The translations under genes were made by a program, and so were the position numbers. Of a DNA stretch of 64,000 bases, positions 52,001 to 60,213 are shown one piece after another. The notes below the pieces were generated by a model. It saw nothing but the letters and a program-made list of their open reading frames with translations, was not told where the DNA came from and did no database searches. The DNA is taken from assembly GCF_021129305.1 (NCBI RefSeq), contig NZ_JAJOMB010000009.1, positions 186,001 through 250,000 on the forward strand, written 5' to 3'. Position 1 is the first letter of the stretch. Every line of letters begins with the position of its first letter. Source of the stretch: Kineosporia babensis (GTDB taxonomy: Bacteria; Actinomycetota; Actinomycetes; Actinomycetales; Kineosporiaceae).

Positions 52001-53294
52001 CGACCACCCAGGCCACGACGACCACCCAGGCGACGGCGACCGGGCTGGCTCCGACGACCGGGCTGGCGACGCCGATCGGAGCACCTTCGCCGAGGATGGC
52101 CGGGCAGTTCAGAACGACCCTGGCAACGACGCCGCTGAGGTAGTTCACCCTGATCCGGCCGTTCACGCTGAGCAGGCACCACCCGAGATCCCACTCGGCC
52201 ACGACGGCCGGTCGGGCCGCACCGAACGGTCAGGGCGCACCGGACTGTCGGGCCACACCGGCCACCTGGACTTGCCCGGCCATGACGAGCGGGCCGGTCA
52301 GGTTGAGGAGGCCGGCTTCGAATGCGACGCGGATCGGCTTGGTCACGTCGCGGCGCTGGAGCTGGACGCCGAAACCACCTCGGGTCTTGGGCCGGACGTC
52401 GATGCCCTTGGGCCGCGAGACGTCAGTCCCTACGCACCGGCAGCGCACCCCGGGATGGACGACTTGCGGCCGCAGGACGTCTACATCCAGCCCTTGCCTG
52501 CCCCGGACTCGTACCCGCAGGGCACCGACGTTCTGGCGCCGACGCCGCGTGAGCACCCGAGTCCCACTCCTGCCCAGCCCGAGGACCAGGGCCTGGCCGC
52601 GCGGGTCAAGAGCGTGGTCTCGGGGCCGATCGATCTGCCGATCCTGCTGCCGGTGAACATGCCGGCCCAGGCACCACTGACCCGGCGCGAGCTGCGTCGT
52701 CCACGGACGAGTGCCGCCCGGGCTGAGATCGACAGGGCTGAGATCGACAGGGCTGAGATCGACGGGGCTGGAGAGACCCCGGGGACCGGGACCGAAGCGT
52801 CTGTCGGTGGAGAAGGTGGGGGGAGCGCGAGCGAGCCCACTTCGGTGACTGGGCCGGACGCGTCCGTTGGTAATGAGCCGGCCCCGCCGACCAACCCGAT
52901 CCCGATCCCCCTCCCGACCGCTCAAGAGGCTGACGAAGAGGACGGGGTAGAGGCCTTCGAGGAAGAGGAGGCCGAAAGGCCTCGCCCTCGCTGGATGAGC
53001 CCAGGGACGGTTTCTTCCGGACGGGTGGGCGGAGTGATCGAGCCGGTTGGCGTAGGTAAGCGGATGCAGGACGAGGACGGGGTAGAGGGTGACCCGGTAC
53101 CCCGCTCCGGTTTCTGGAATCGCCGCGGGCCGCGTCGCGGGCGTGGTCCGGTGGTGGAGGTAACCGGGCACGGCAAACCGCCGGGTGCTCTGGTCCCCTT
53201 CACCGATCAGGTGCCCCTGCAGGCGAGTGCTCCCGAGGCGGAGAGCACCGACGTCCAGGAGAGCGAGAAAGTGGGGGACGAAGCCGTCCGTTGA
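49071..53294 (+). CDS. Giant membrane-anchored low-complexity repeat protein
   Basis: 1407 aa. One membrane helix at 37-57 (TVAALVVSGFLLVLIGLVVRAG) is followed by a conserved-looking segment to about 170 and then by more than 1100 residues of disordered, acidic, Ala/Glu/Asp-rich sequence. It contains 18 near-pentapeptide units (residues 507-596), a Gly/His/Asp-rich array (about 938-988) and three AEIDR units (about 1218-1232). A helical QEKLMQERVARRWAALTQVAKERAAEQAA segment breaks the disorder near 770-800. I do not recognise the protein. A tether or scaffold at the membrane is the most I would infer. GC-skewed codon use produces long antisense frames that are not genes. Confidence 0.7.
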   Translation: MSDWSARAGDFAGRMWSEAADSAGRTREQMEQHPELTVAALVVSGFLLVLIGLVVRAGRRSSRRHQAAQLRDDLVDAVRMGEIDVEDFRVFAMIDFCDRAAKDGRAPESGRHASTRPVLDSALAGSLISAVGPGSLLPPGGPFWPYASPEPGEVEVSDVWVRAVSFQRQLMGRRRSRTDEAIEPVPTPGSGPRPRRLVSVPTGELPLVGAGEAAGGPLSAESAADFALLEQDEAARAELEAVRALEVVPELENWEDTGPTPVVDETAEDAGEPDLHTTNVLGVDGFERPGSETFERVSEQAAQRAAEEVSEWARPAEELAPTEEPAPAPVAEIPSEWVPPAEAAVAVLNSAWASSRSGRSDSSGREDLDGPVDAPIADDAPVDGQASERFWMSDPVVFSAADADEESDAGQEVLAVLGEVRFSAEAAASEATPIADSIVAGEREDEAPAENPAENLVEVGRSDAGEPAGAVNLVEADPTVAGESGGVAGPIEELVRKAVATGFGASEIDIRGAEVHEADVYEAGMHEAGSREVDVRRADAVAGDAGAVDVHAVEVRAADVRAGQTRADQTRADQTREEQTREGEAREDHVRGVERRPADTADAAAQGVETSTANAREIDLREVDVRRAEADSDEADARPADVPSIESPVPAGVRPEALPTGRPSSDAQSSADLQSRPNRTPNSHSGARQSAKLSPGSQARKDQTPTSPRGAMSGHHSGGPAQRGFDPLVDPLNIPVFASGDAPSEELEPVFLAAAAAQKAADKANQEKAQQEKLMQERVARRWAALTQVAKERAAEQAAVTALQDKTFRQNKQTPEPVSADAGAGLVEAAAEVRAGAVAGTDVAETRSIDLRPLEAPQQIDLTAIERRADQGATRKIGRTAGPVLQQSMMAPVAPSPAGSGTAHRSVTERVTGPIPIAPLAYAANAEPTDRSGPGSQVGHGSGVGHGTGVGGDDQVGHGNGVGHGSRVGDDDHPGHDDHPGHDDHPGDGDRAGSDDRAGDADRSTFAEDGRAVQNDPGNDAAEVVHPDPAVHAEQAPPEIPLGHDGRSGRTERSGRTGLSGHTGHLDLPGHDERAGQVEEAGFECDADRLGHVAALELDAETTSGLGPDVDALGPRDVSPYAPAAHPGMDDLRPQDVYIQPLPAPDSYPQGTDVLAPTPREHPSPTPAQPEDQGLAARVKSVVSGPIDLPILLPVNMPAQAPLTRRELRRPRTSAARAEIDRAEIDRAEIDGAGETPGTGTEASVGGEGGGSASEPTSVTGPDASVGNEPAPPTNPIPIPLPTAQEADEEDGVEAFEEEEAERPRPRWMSPGTVSSGRVGGVIEPVGVGKRMQDEDGVEGDPVPRSGFWNRRGPRRGRGPVVEVTGHGKPPGALVPFTDQVPLQASAPEAESTDVQESEKVGDEAVR
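50589..50858 (+). repeat. 18 tandem 15-bp units (pentapeptide period)
   Basis: In-frame units of five codons of the form [E/A]-x-[D/E/Q]-[V/T]-[R/H], for example EADVY, AADVR, ADQTR and EEQTR. Third positions vary more in the early units; the ADQTR units are nearly identical at DNA level, which suggests recent expansion. The spacing resembles pentapeptide repeats but lacks the A(D/N)Lxx consensus. Confidence 0.75.
51881..52034 (+). repeat. 18-bp minisatellite inside the giant gene
   Basis: Six units begin GGTTGG (VGHGxG-type) every 18 bp from 51881. Then three near-identical copies of GACGACCACCCAGGCCAC follow at 51981-52034 (DDHPGH). All are in frame, so copy-number changes would alter length without breaking the protein. 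Confidence 0.85.
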
Positions 53295-53314
53295 TCCGGC
53301 TCGTCACCCTTGGC

Positions 53315-53357
53315 AATCGAGCGTGTTCAGGTTCGCCTGACGCGCTCGATTGCTTTT
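53315..53357 (+). terminator. Intrinsic terminator with UUCG loop
   Basis: AATCGAGCG pairs with CGCTCGATT and TCAGG with CCTGA around a TTCG tetraloop. The stem is bulged once, and a TTTT run follows. It lies 21 bp after the stop of the giant gene. Confidence 0.85.
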
Positions 53358-53491
53358 GGTTCGGGAATGCTTACCGAATCGATTGATGTACCCCTGCACT
53401 ACCCGGAAATTGCATCACAAGATGTCCTGAATTGACCCGGCGGCGGACCGGTTGCCGAGGGGTGCCGGCGTCCATCGTTGCCCGATGAGGC

Positions 53492-53524
53492 GGTATCCAC
53501 CCGCACAGGGGTCGGGTGGATACC
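53492..53524. promoter_or_regulatory. 12-bp perfect inverted repeat upstream of the FHA gene
   Basis: GGTATCCACCCG and CGGGTGGATACC are separated by 9 bp. There is no T-tract and no adjacent stop codon, so an operator or a regulatory RNA hairpin is more likely than a terminator. Confidence 0.5.
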
Positions 53525-53758
53525 CGTCCCTGACGCTTGTCGCCCAGTGGTGCAGCCCGCCCCAGATGCCTCGCGTAGCAGTACCTTTGCAGCCCGGCGG
53601 CGACTTGGATGCCATGGCGCTGCACCGGCCGGGGGTGGCAGGATCGTTCAGATCACACGCGGATACCACTTTCTTTCCGTCGTCAATGGGCTGTTCGTGC
53701 CGTACCTTGCGGTGACCGGTGACAGATCCGGGCGAATGAGCGAAAGTGGAGGTCTTGT

Positions 53759-54640
53759 GTGCGGGGCGCGGACATCCCGGAAGGGACTGCGCGGATGGGG
53801 CAGATGGGCATGACCCAGCAGGTGCCGAGTGGCGCGATGAGCCAGCCACCGTTCGGTGATGTACAGCCGCCGGCCGCGGTGCTCTTCTCGGTCGCGGAAG
53901 GGAACACGCGGCGTGCGGTCCCGCCTGGCCAGGAGGTCACGGTCGGCCGCAGCCGCACGTGCGACCTGCGCATCGCCCACGAACCGGAGGACGACTACGT
54001 CTCCCGGCACACCGCCACGCTCCGGGTCCTGGCCGACTGCGTCCTGATCCGCAACGTCTCCTCTTCGAAACTGCTCACGCTGCGCCCGCATACGGGTGCG
54101 GCGCGTACGGTCGAGCCCGGCGCCGCCACCACCTCGCTGCCCTGGCGCCAGTTCGACGTGGTGGTCACCGGGCGCTTCGGCCGCGACTACGTGGTCCAGG
54201 TGGACGCCCGAGGCCTTCCGCCCTCGCACAACGAGCGGGAGGACGAGACGGACTCCTCGCCCACCGTGGTGGTGCCCCCGATCATGCTCACCCCGGCCCA
54301 GCGCCGGCTGCTCACCGCGTTGTGCGAGCCCCTACTCACCCGCTCCGGCCCGGAGGCCAGCGCCGCCACCTACCGGCAGGTGGCCGAGCGGGTCGGCCGG
54401 CGGCCGGGTTACGTGCGCAACGTGTTCAAGCAGGTGCGCGAGAAGCTGGACAGCCACGGCGTGCCCGGCCTGGTCTCCCGGGAGCGGCCCGACGCGGCCG
54501 AGGACTTCCGGATGCCGCTGGCCATGTGGGCGATCCGCAGCGGCACGATCACCCGGGCCGACCTGGCCCAGGCCCAGACCTGGTTCGCGGTGGCCGCCGC
54601 CAACCCGCAGGAGCCGCACGAGGACGACGAGACTCAGTAG
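53759..54640 (+). CDS. FHA-domain protein with C-terminal helix-turn-helix
   Basis: 293 aa. An FHA domain spans about 35-135, with VTVGRSRTCDLRI and VSRHTATLRV carrying the phosphothreonine-binding Arg and Ser/His. A linker follows, then a winged-helix-like region (about 180-245: LTPAQRRLLTALCEPLLTR, TYRQVAERVGRRPGYVRNVFKQVREKL). It may couple Ser/Thr kinase signals to transcription; no kinase is in the window. GTG 53759 has a strong GGAGG 6 bp upstream, better than the internal ATG at 53795. The 3' end overlaps the convergent sugar-phosphate transferase by 7 bp. Confidence 0.85.
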   Translation: MRGADIPEGTARMGQMGMTQQVPSGAMSQPPFGDVQPPAAVLFSVAEGNTRRAVPPGQEVTVGRSRTCDLRIAHEPEDDYVSRHTATLRVLADCVLIRNVSSSKLLTLRPHTGAARTVEPGAATTSLPWRQFDVVVTGRFGRDYVVQVDARGLPPSHNEREDETDSSPTVVVPPIMLTPAQRRLLTALCEPLLTRSGPEASAATYRQVAERVGRRPGYVRNVFKQVREKLDSHGVPGLVSRERPDAAEDFRMPLAMWAIRSGTITRADLAQAQTWFAVAAANPQEPHEDDETQ

Positions 54641-56223
54641 GCGCCCTCGCCCCGGACCACGGCGCGCACCGTGCGCCAGAGGATGCTCAGGTCCAGGGTC
54701 ATCGACCAGTTGTCCACGTAGCGCAGGTCCAGCAGCAGCGACTGCTCCCAGCTGAGGTCGGAGCGGCCGGAGACCTGCCAGAGCCCGGTCATGCCCGGGC
54801 GCACCCGCAGCCGGCGCACCGCGTCGCTGGAGTAGCCGGCCACCTCACGGGGCAGCGGCGGGCGCGGGCCGACCAGCGACATGTCACCCTTGGCCACGTT
54901 GATCAGCTGCGGCAGCTCGTCCAGCGAGTAGCGGCGCAGGAAGGCCCCGATCGGGGTGATCCGGGGGTCGGCCCGCATCTTGAACAGCACCCCGTTGCCC
55001 TCGTCCTGCTCGGACAGCTCGCGCAGCCGGGCCTCGGCGTCGGTGACCATCGAGCGGAACTTGTAGATCGAGAACTCCCGGCCGCCGACCCCGACCCGGG
55101 TCTGCCGGAACAGCGCCGGGCCCGGGCTGGTGGTCCGCACGGCGACGGCGATGACGATCAGCAGGGGCGAGAGCACGAGCAGGACGGCGGTGCCGAGCAG
55201 CCGGTCGAAGGCGGCCTTCAGCAACAGGTCCCCGCCGGTGGCCGTGGGCTGTTCCAGGTGCAGCAGGGAGAGCCCGGCCAGCGGGCGGATCGAGAGCCGG
55301 GGCCCGGCGACCTCGACGATGCCGGGGGAGACCACGAGCTCCACGTCCATGTCCTCCAGCGCCCAGGCCAGCTCCCGCAGCGGGTGGCCCCATAGATCGG
55401 GGTGCGAGACCACGGCCACTACATGCGCACCGGTGGCCTCTACGGCGGCCAGGACGTCTTCCGGTCCGCCCATCACCGGCACGCCGTCCACGTCGCTGGG
55501 GGTGACCGGGCTGGCGGCCAGGCAGATGCCGACCGGAACCATGCCCCGGTACGAGGTGCTGCGCAGCAGATGCACCAGTTCCACGGCGCCCTCGGCGTCG
55601 CCCAGGACGATGGTCCGCTCCAGGCCGATGCCGGCCGCCCGGGCGTGGTGCAGCCGCACCCGCAGGACCTTGCGCGCGGCCAGGGCCCCGAGGACGGTGA
55701 CCGGCACGGCGAAGATCACCACCGAACGCGAGACGTTGGTGTGGGAGAAGTAGCTGGTCATCGCGATGGCCGCGAACAGCACCACGCCCGAGCGCAGCAC
55801 CCGCTGAAACTCCTCGGTGCCGGCCCCCAGGAAGCGCCGCTCGTAGACCCGGTCCAGGCCGGCGATGCCGATCCAGATCACCGGCAGGACCACCGGGATC
55901 CAAGTCCAGAAGCCGTGTGCCTCACCGTCGAAGCGGAGCATGATCGCCAGCACGGCGGCCGCGCTCGCGCTCAGCGCATCGGCGAGCAGGACGTTGCGGC
56001 GGTACTGGTTCAGCGCGGCCCGGGCGTCGATGTCGGCGTGCCGGGGCAGGCCCCGCGGGCCCGTCGACGACGCTGGCACTGCACCCGCACTGCCCGCCAC
56101 CCCCGGTGCATCCGCAGGGCCCGGATCAATGGTTCCGGTGGGACCGGCGGGGCCATTGATCCGGTTGTGCGGGCCGGGTTCGCCGGTTTGCTTCTTACCC
56201 CGCGGGCCTACTCGCCGGGACAT
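54634..56223 (-). CDS. Polyprenyl glycosylphosphotransferase, copy 2
   Basis: 529 aa, with the same architecture as 36607-38190: four N-terminal helices, a Rossmann-like middle (IVLGDAEGAVELVHLL), a further helix, then the catalytic domain with IYKFRSMVTDAEAR, RYSLDELPQLINVAKGDMSLVGPRPPLP, and PGMTGLWQVSGRS. The N-terminal 60 residues differ and are Gly/Pro-rich. It should load a sugar phosphate onto undecaprenyl phosphate for a second polymer, or for the same one under other control. Here no glycosyltransferase follows it on the same strand. ATG 56223 is preferred to an upstream TTG. Confidence 0.92.
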   Translation of the reverse strand: MSRRVGPRGKKQTGEPGPHNRINGPAGPTGTIDPGPADAPGVAGSAGAVPASSTGPRGLPRHADIDARAALNQYRRNVLLADALSASAAAVLAIMLRFDGEAHGFWTWIPVVLPVIWIGIAGLDRVYERRFLGAGTEEFQRVLRSGVVLFAAIAMTSYFSHTNVSRSVVIFAVPVTVLGALAARKVLRVRLHHARAAGIGLERTIVLGDAEGAVELVHLLRSTSYRGMVPVGICLAASPVTPSDVDGVPVMGGPEDVLAAVEATGAHVVAVVSHPDLWGHPLRELAWALEDMDVELVVSPGIVEVAGPRLSIRPLAGLSLLHLEQPTATGGDLLLKAAFDRLLGTAVLLVLSPLLIVIAVAVRTTSPGPALFRQTRVGVGGREFSIYKFRSMVTDAEARLRELSEQDEGNGVLFKMRADPRITPIGAFLRRYSLDELPQLINVAKGDMSLVGPRPPLPREVAGYSSDAVRRLRVRPGMTGLWQVSGRSDLSWEQSLLLDLRYVDNWSMTLDLSILWRTVRAVVRGEGAY

Positions 56224-56628
56224 CGGGACAAACCCCCACAATGCGCCAGTCTGGTCATCTACCTGAGCCCGGGCGGAAGGCGGTCAGGCCGCCGTACCGG
56301 TTCTGGGCGGTCTCACCCTAGGGCCATTCATCACTGCCTGAGGTCGCTTATTCACAACTGGTGACATTGACATCGTTGCTGGTCAGGGTCGCGTCCTTAA
56401 TGTGGGGAATTGACACGGAATTGAGGACGATGTTGGGTTCGGCTCTGGTATCGCTGAGCCGACCGGAAGCACCGCGGGGCGGGAAAGATGAGGGGACTCG
56501 CCCCGTCCTGTCGCTCTTGCGGTATTGCTCGGTGCATCATCTAGGTCGGGATAAGCACCGTGGCTGCACCGGACGGGTGAACTACTCTCGTCCGTGACCC
56601 CACGAAGTGATCGACGCAGGGAGTCTGA
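56224..56628. other. 405-bp divergent intergenic region of EPS pair 2
   Basis: I see no gene here. It should contain the promoters of the sugar-phosphate transferase (-) and of the unknown membrane protein (+). TTGACA-like hexamers occur around 56366-56420, but I cannot pair them with a good -10. Confidence 0.5.
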
Positions 56629-58215
56629 ATGCCGCCCTCGAAGACTTCGCGACACCGCGGAGCAGGCCGGACCACTGTCGAGTCCGGATCGCGGCTGGTT
56701 CCCCGCCCGTCCCCGGAAGAGCGGGTCCGGCGGGCCCTGCAGTTCCCGCTGGGGGCGGTCCGGCGCGAAGCGGCGCCGCCCGGCGGCGAGGGCGGCGGCC
56801 GGAGCTGGAACGGCAGCCCCCGGCCGGCGTTCACCCCGGCCGGTGACGGCATCACCCGGCAGCTGTGCTCGGCCATCCATCTGAACGCCTCGTTCGGCGG
56901 CGAGGTCCTCAACGACCTGGTCTACCCGGACTGGAAGGCGATGGCGCCGAACTGGCACATCGACGGGGTCGCCCTGGCCCGGCACGCGGCCCAGGCCAAG
57001 GAGCGCCGGGAGCGGCGTGACCTGTGGCTGCTGGTGGTCACCGCCGCGGTGGCGATCATCGCCGAGGTGGCGCTGGTCTCGATCTTCACCGGCGGCCTGG
57101 GCCCGGGCGGCCTGCTGGCGCTGATGTTCTTCGCCGTCGTCGGCGCCTACCTGGCCGGGTTCGCCATCGTCTGGGTGCACTACCGAGCGGTGCACGACTC
57201 GGCCCTGTCCTCGATCGGGATCCGCGGGCTGAACGCGGTCGAGCCGCCGCCGCTGCCGGACGACGTGGAGCAGGCGATCCGCAGCTCGATGCGGGCCAAC
57301 GTGATCGTCTTCGCCGGCAAGACCCCGTTCAACGGCTCCGGTGAGCAGATCGACCGCTGGAGCTTCACCGTCGACACCCGGGTCGGCACGCTGGACGCCG
57401 CGCTCGGCAAGCGCACCGAGCCGCGCGAGTTCGAGGCGGTCGACCTGCACCGCTACCTGATCGAGCAGATCCCGCTGACCCTGGAGAACAAGCCCAAGGT
57501 CGGCCAGCGGCTGTACGTGATCGGGGGGCACGCCCGGGCCGTGGGCGGGCTGTTCCGGCACGGCCCGGTGCTCGACGACCCGGACTACGAGCTGCGTTTC
57601 CGCCGCCCGGTCAGCGAGGTCAAGCGGGAGCGGATCGAGCAGTCGCTGCGTAACCAGCACCGCTCGGCCCGGCCCTACACCTTCTTCGAGGTCACCGGCT
57701 GGGACGGCCAGGTCGTGGTCACCCTGTTCGTCCGGGTGGAGAAGCGCGGGCCGATGCTCGAGGTGGAGCTGGCGGTCTGCGCGCTGCGCCCGCTCAAGCC
57801 GGACTACGGCGACGTGGTGAAGATCCCGCTGGGCCCGGGGGCGCACCGGCTGCCGCTGCTGCGCACCGTGTTCCCGATGGTCTGGCCGCTGCTGTGGGGC
57901 AGCCCCTCGCGGGCGATCCGCAAGATCCGGATGGACCGGCAGGAGGCCGCCGACCGGGTCGACCTGGACCAGCAGCTGGAGGAGCGCAACGACCTGAGCT
58001 GGGCGGCGGCGCCCGGCCTGCGCGACCGGACGGCGGCCGCGGCCAACGGCAACCACTTCGGCGCGGCGGACGAGAAGATCTACCACAACGCCTTCAAGCG
58101 CCGTTCGATCGACGTGCTGCGGGCCTTCCTGGTGGAGCAGGACGTGGACGTGAAGGAGTTCGACCTGGCCGCCTCGTTCATGGTGCCGGGAGTGGCCCCG
58201 AACAACGCCGGCTGA
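56629..58215 (+). CDS. Unnamed membrane protein family divergent from EPS transferase, copy 2
   Basis: 528 aa and a paralogue of 38754-40217. A basic/Gly-rich N-terminus comes first, then APNWHIDGVALARHAAQAKE, two membrane helices (about 138-185), and a cytoplasmic domain of about 340 residues with TPFNGSG, RRPVSEVKRE, YTFFEVTGWDGQVVVTLFVR, ALRPLKPDYG and HFGAADEKIYHNAFKRRSIDVLRAFL. AGGGAG lies 5 bp before the ATG. Conservation of both sequence and gene arrangement with copy 1 suggests the family works with the transferase. No known catalytic motif is visible. Confidence 0.78.
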   Translation: MPPSKTSRHRGAGRTTVESGSRLVPRPSPEERVRRALQFPLGAVRREAAPPGGEGGGRSWNGSPRPAFTPAGDGITRQLCSAIHLNASFGGEVLNDLVYPDWKAMAPNWHIDGVALARHAAQAKERRERRDLWLLVVTAAVAIIAEVALVSIFTGGLGPGGLLALMFFAVVGAYLAGFAIVWVHYRAVHDSALSSIGIRGLNAVEPPPLPDDVEQAIRSSMRANVIVFAGKTPFNGSGEQIDRWSFTVDTRVGTLDAALGKRTEPREFEAVDLHRYLIEQIPLTLENKPKVGQRLYVIGGHARAVGGLFRHGPVLDDPDYELRFRRPVSEVKRERIEQSLRNQHRSARPYTFFEVTGWDGQVVVTLFVRVEKRGPMLEVELAVCALRPLKPDYGDVVKIPLGPGAHRLPLLRTVFPMVWPLLWGSPSRAIRKIRMDRQEAADRVDLDQQLEERNDLSWAAAPGLRDRTAAAANGNHFGAADEKIYHNAFKRRSIDVLRAFLVEQDVDVKEFDLAASFMVPGVAPNNAG

Positions 58216-58299
58216 GCCGGACCGGAGAGATCGCGGTTCACAGCTGAGCCACAAGTAGCGGTCGGCGATCGGTCAGGCGCCGGGTGAAGAGTCGTCACC

Positions 58300-60213
58300 A
58301 TGACGACGACCTCGCCCGGCCTCGACGCCGTCCCCCGGGTAGCCACGACCGACGACGGCGTGAAAGGTGGGCAAGGCGACCCGCGGTGGGCCCGCCCGGC
58401 CCTGATCGTGCTGCTCCTGGCCACCGCGGTGCTGTACATCCAGAATGTGGCGGTCTCCGGCAACGGCAACGACTTCTACGCCGCCGCCGTGCAGGCCGCC
58501 TCGAAGAGCTGGAAGGCCTGGTTCTTCGGCTCCTTCGACGCGGCCAACTTCATCACCGTGGACAAGCCCCCGGCCTCGACCTGGGTGATGGGCCTGTCGG
58601 CGCGGATCTTCGGCTACAGCAGCTGGAGCATGCTGGTGCCGCAGGCGCTGGAGGCAGTGGCCGCGGTGGCCCTGCTGTACGCGGCGGTGAAGCGCTGGTT
58701 CGGCCCGGCCGCCGGTCTGTTCGCCGGGGCGGTACTGGCCCTGACCCCGGCCGCGGCGCTGATCTTCCGCTTCAACAACCCGGACGCGCTGCTGGTGCTG
58801 CTGATGACGGCGGCCGCGTACTGCATGGTCCGGGCCCTGGAGAACGCCTCGACCAAGTGGATGCTGCTGGTCGGCACCGCCCTGGGCTTCGCCTTCCTGA
58901 CCAAGATGCTGCAGGGCTGGCTGATCGTGCCCGCCCTCGGCCTGGCCTATCTGGTGTGCGCGCCGACCTCGGTGCCGCGCCGGATCCTGCAGCTGCTGGC
59001 CGGCCTGGGCGCGATGATCGTCTCCTGCGGCTGGTGGATCGCCATCGTCTCGCTCTGGCCGGCCGACTCCCGCCCGTACGCCGGTGGCTCGGAGAACAAC
59101 TCGGTGCTGGAACTGGTCTTCGGCTACAACGGCCTGGGCCGGATCTTCGGCGGCTCCGGCAACGGCGGGGGCGGCGGAATGGGCGGCGGTGGTGGCATGC
59201 AGGGCGGCGTGGCCGGTTCGTCGTTCGGCGGCCCGACCGGCCTGAACCGGCTGTTCGGCTCGGAGATGGGCAACCAGATCTCCTGGCTGCTGCCGGCCGC
59301 GCTGATCGCCCTGGTGGCCGCGCTGATCATCACCTGGCGCCGGCCGCGCACCGACCGCACCCGGGCCGCGCTGATCATCTGGGGCGGCTGGTTGCTCACC
59401 ATCTGGCTGATCTTCAGCTACATGAAGGGCACCATCCACCCTTACTACACGGTGGCGATGGCCCCGGCCGTGGCCGCGGTGATCGCGGTGGCCGGCAAGA
59501 CCTTCTGGGACGCCCGCGACCTCTGGCGGGCCCGTCTCGCCCTGGCCGCGATGATCCTGGCCAGCGGCTGGTGGTCGTACACCCTGCTGGCCCGCAACGC
59601 CGACTGGCACCCGGAACTGCGCTACCTCGTCCTCGTGGTGACCGTGATCGCCGGGATCGGCCTGATCATCCCGCTGCGCCTGGCCACCCGGGCCCTGGCC
59701 GCGCTGGTCCTGGCCGGTCTGCTCGGCGGGGTGGCGGGTAGCGCGGCCTACGCCGTGGCCACCACCGCCAACTCGCACACCGGATCCATTCCCTCGGTCG
59801 GCCCGTCCACCTCCAGCGAGTTCGGCGGAGGCATGGGTGGCGGAGGCATGGGAGGTGGCGGCATGGGCGGTGGGTCCAGCGTGAGCCAGGACCTGGTCGA
59901 GTTGCTGCAGAATGCCGGCACCAAGTGGGCGGCCGCCACGGTCAGCTCGAACTCGGCCGCACCGCTGCAGTTGGCCAGCGACCAGCCGGTGATGGCCATC
60001 GGCGGTTTCTCGGGTAGCGATCCGGCTCCCACGCTGGAAGAGTTCCAGGACTACGTCTCCGCCGGTGAGGTGCGGTACTTCATCTCCGGCGGGATGGGCG
60101 GCGGCCGTGGCGGTGGGCCCGGCGGCAACAGCGAGATCGCCGAATGGGTTGCGGCGAACTACACCGCGACTACCGTAGGAGAGCAGACGGTCTACGACCT
60201 CCAGGCGTCGTAG
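58300..60213 (+). CDS. GT39-family membrane glycosyltransferase with Gly/Met-rich linkers
   Basis: 637 aa, ArnT/PMT-like. TM1 is followed by the first extracytoplasmic loop, SGNGNDFYAAAVQAASKSWKAWFFGSFDAANFITVDKPPAS, with the catalytic-type acidic residue. At least ten more helices follow, and then a C-terminal extracytoplasmic domain of about 130 residues. Three Gly/Met-rich stretches interrupt it: near residue 290 (GGGGGMGGGGGMQGG), near 510 (GGGMGGGGMGGGGMGGG), and near 600. It should move a sugar from a polyprenyl-phosphate donor to a surface acceptor. ATG 58300 is the natural start. Confidence 0.87.
   Translation: MTTTSPGLDAVPRVATTDDGVKGGQGDPRWARPALIVLLLATAVLYIQNVAVSGNGNDFYAAAVQAASKSWKAWFFGSFDAANFITVDKPPASTWVMGLSARIFGYSSWSMLVPQALEAVAAVALLYAAVKRWFGPAAGLFAGAVLALTPAAALIFRFNNPDALLVLLMTAAAYCMVRALENASTKWMLLVGTALGFAFLTKMLQGWLIVPALGLAYLVCAPTSVPRRILQLLAGLGAMIVSCGWWIAIVSLWPADSRPYAGGSENNSVLELVFGYNGLGRIFGGSGNGGGGGMGGGGGMQGGVAGSSFGGPTGLNRLFGSEMGNQISWLLPAALIALVAALIITWRRPRTDRTRAALIIWGGWLLTIWLIFSYMKGTIHPYYTVAMAPAVAAVIAVAGKTFWDARDLWRARLALAAMILASGWWSYTLLARNADWHPELRYLVLVVTVIAGIGLIIPLRLATRALAALVLAGLLGGVAGSAAYAVATTANSHTGSIPSVGPSTSSEFGGGMGGGGMGGGGMGGGSSVSQDLVELLQNAGTKWAAATVSSNSAAPLQLASDQPVMAIGGFSGSDPAPTLEEFQDYVSAGEVRYFISGGMGGGRGGGPGGNSEIAEWVAANYTATTVGEQTVYDLQAS

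Larger units (their letters stand above)
53295..53758. other. 464-bp intergenic region with terminator and inverted repeat
   Basis: It holds a terminator (53315-53357) and a 12-bp inverted repeat (53492-53524), and ends with the strong ribosome site of the FHA gene. Short frames on both strands look like noise. Confidence 0.6.

Noticed and set aside
51881-52034. Regular short repeats that could be taken for a CRISPR array
   Set aside because: Units are 18 bp without spacers, in frame with the coding sequence; there are no cas genes.
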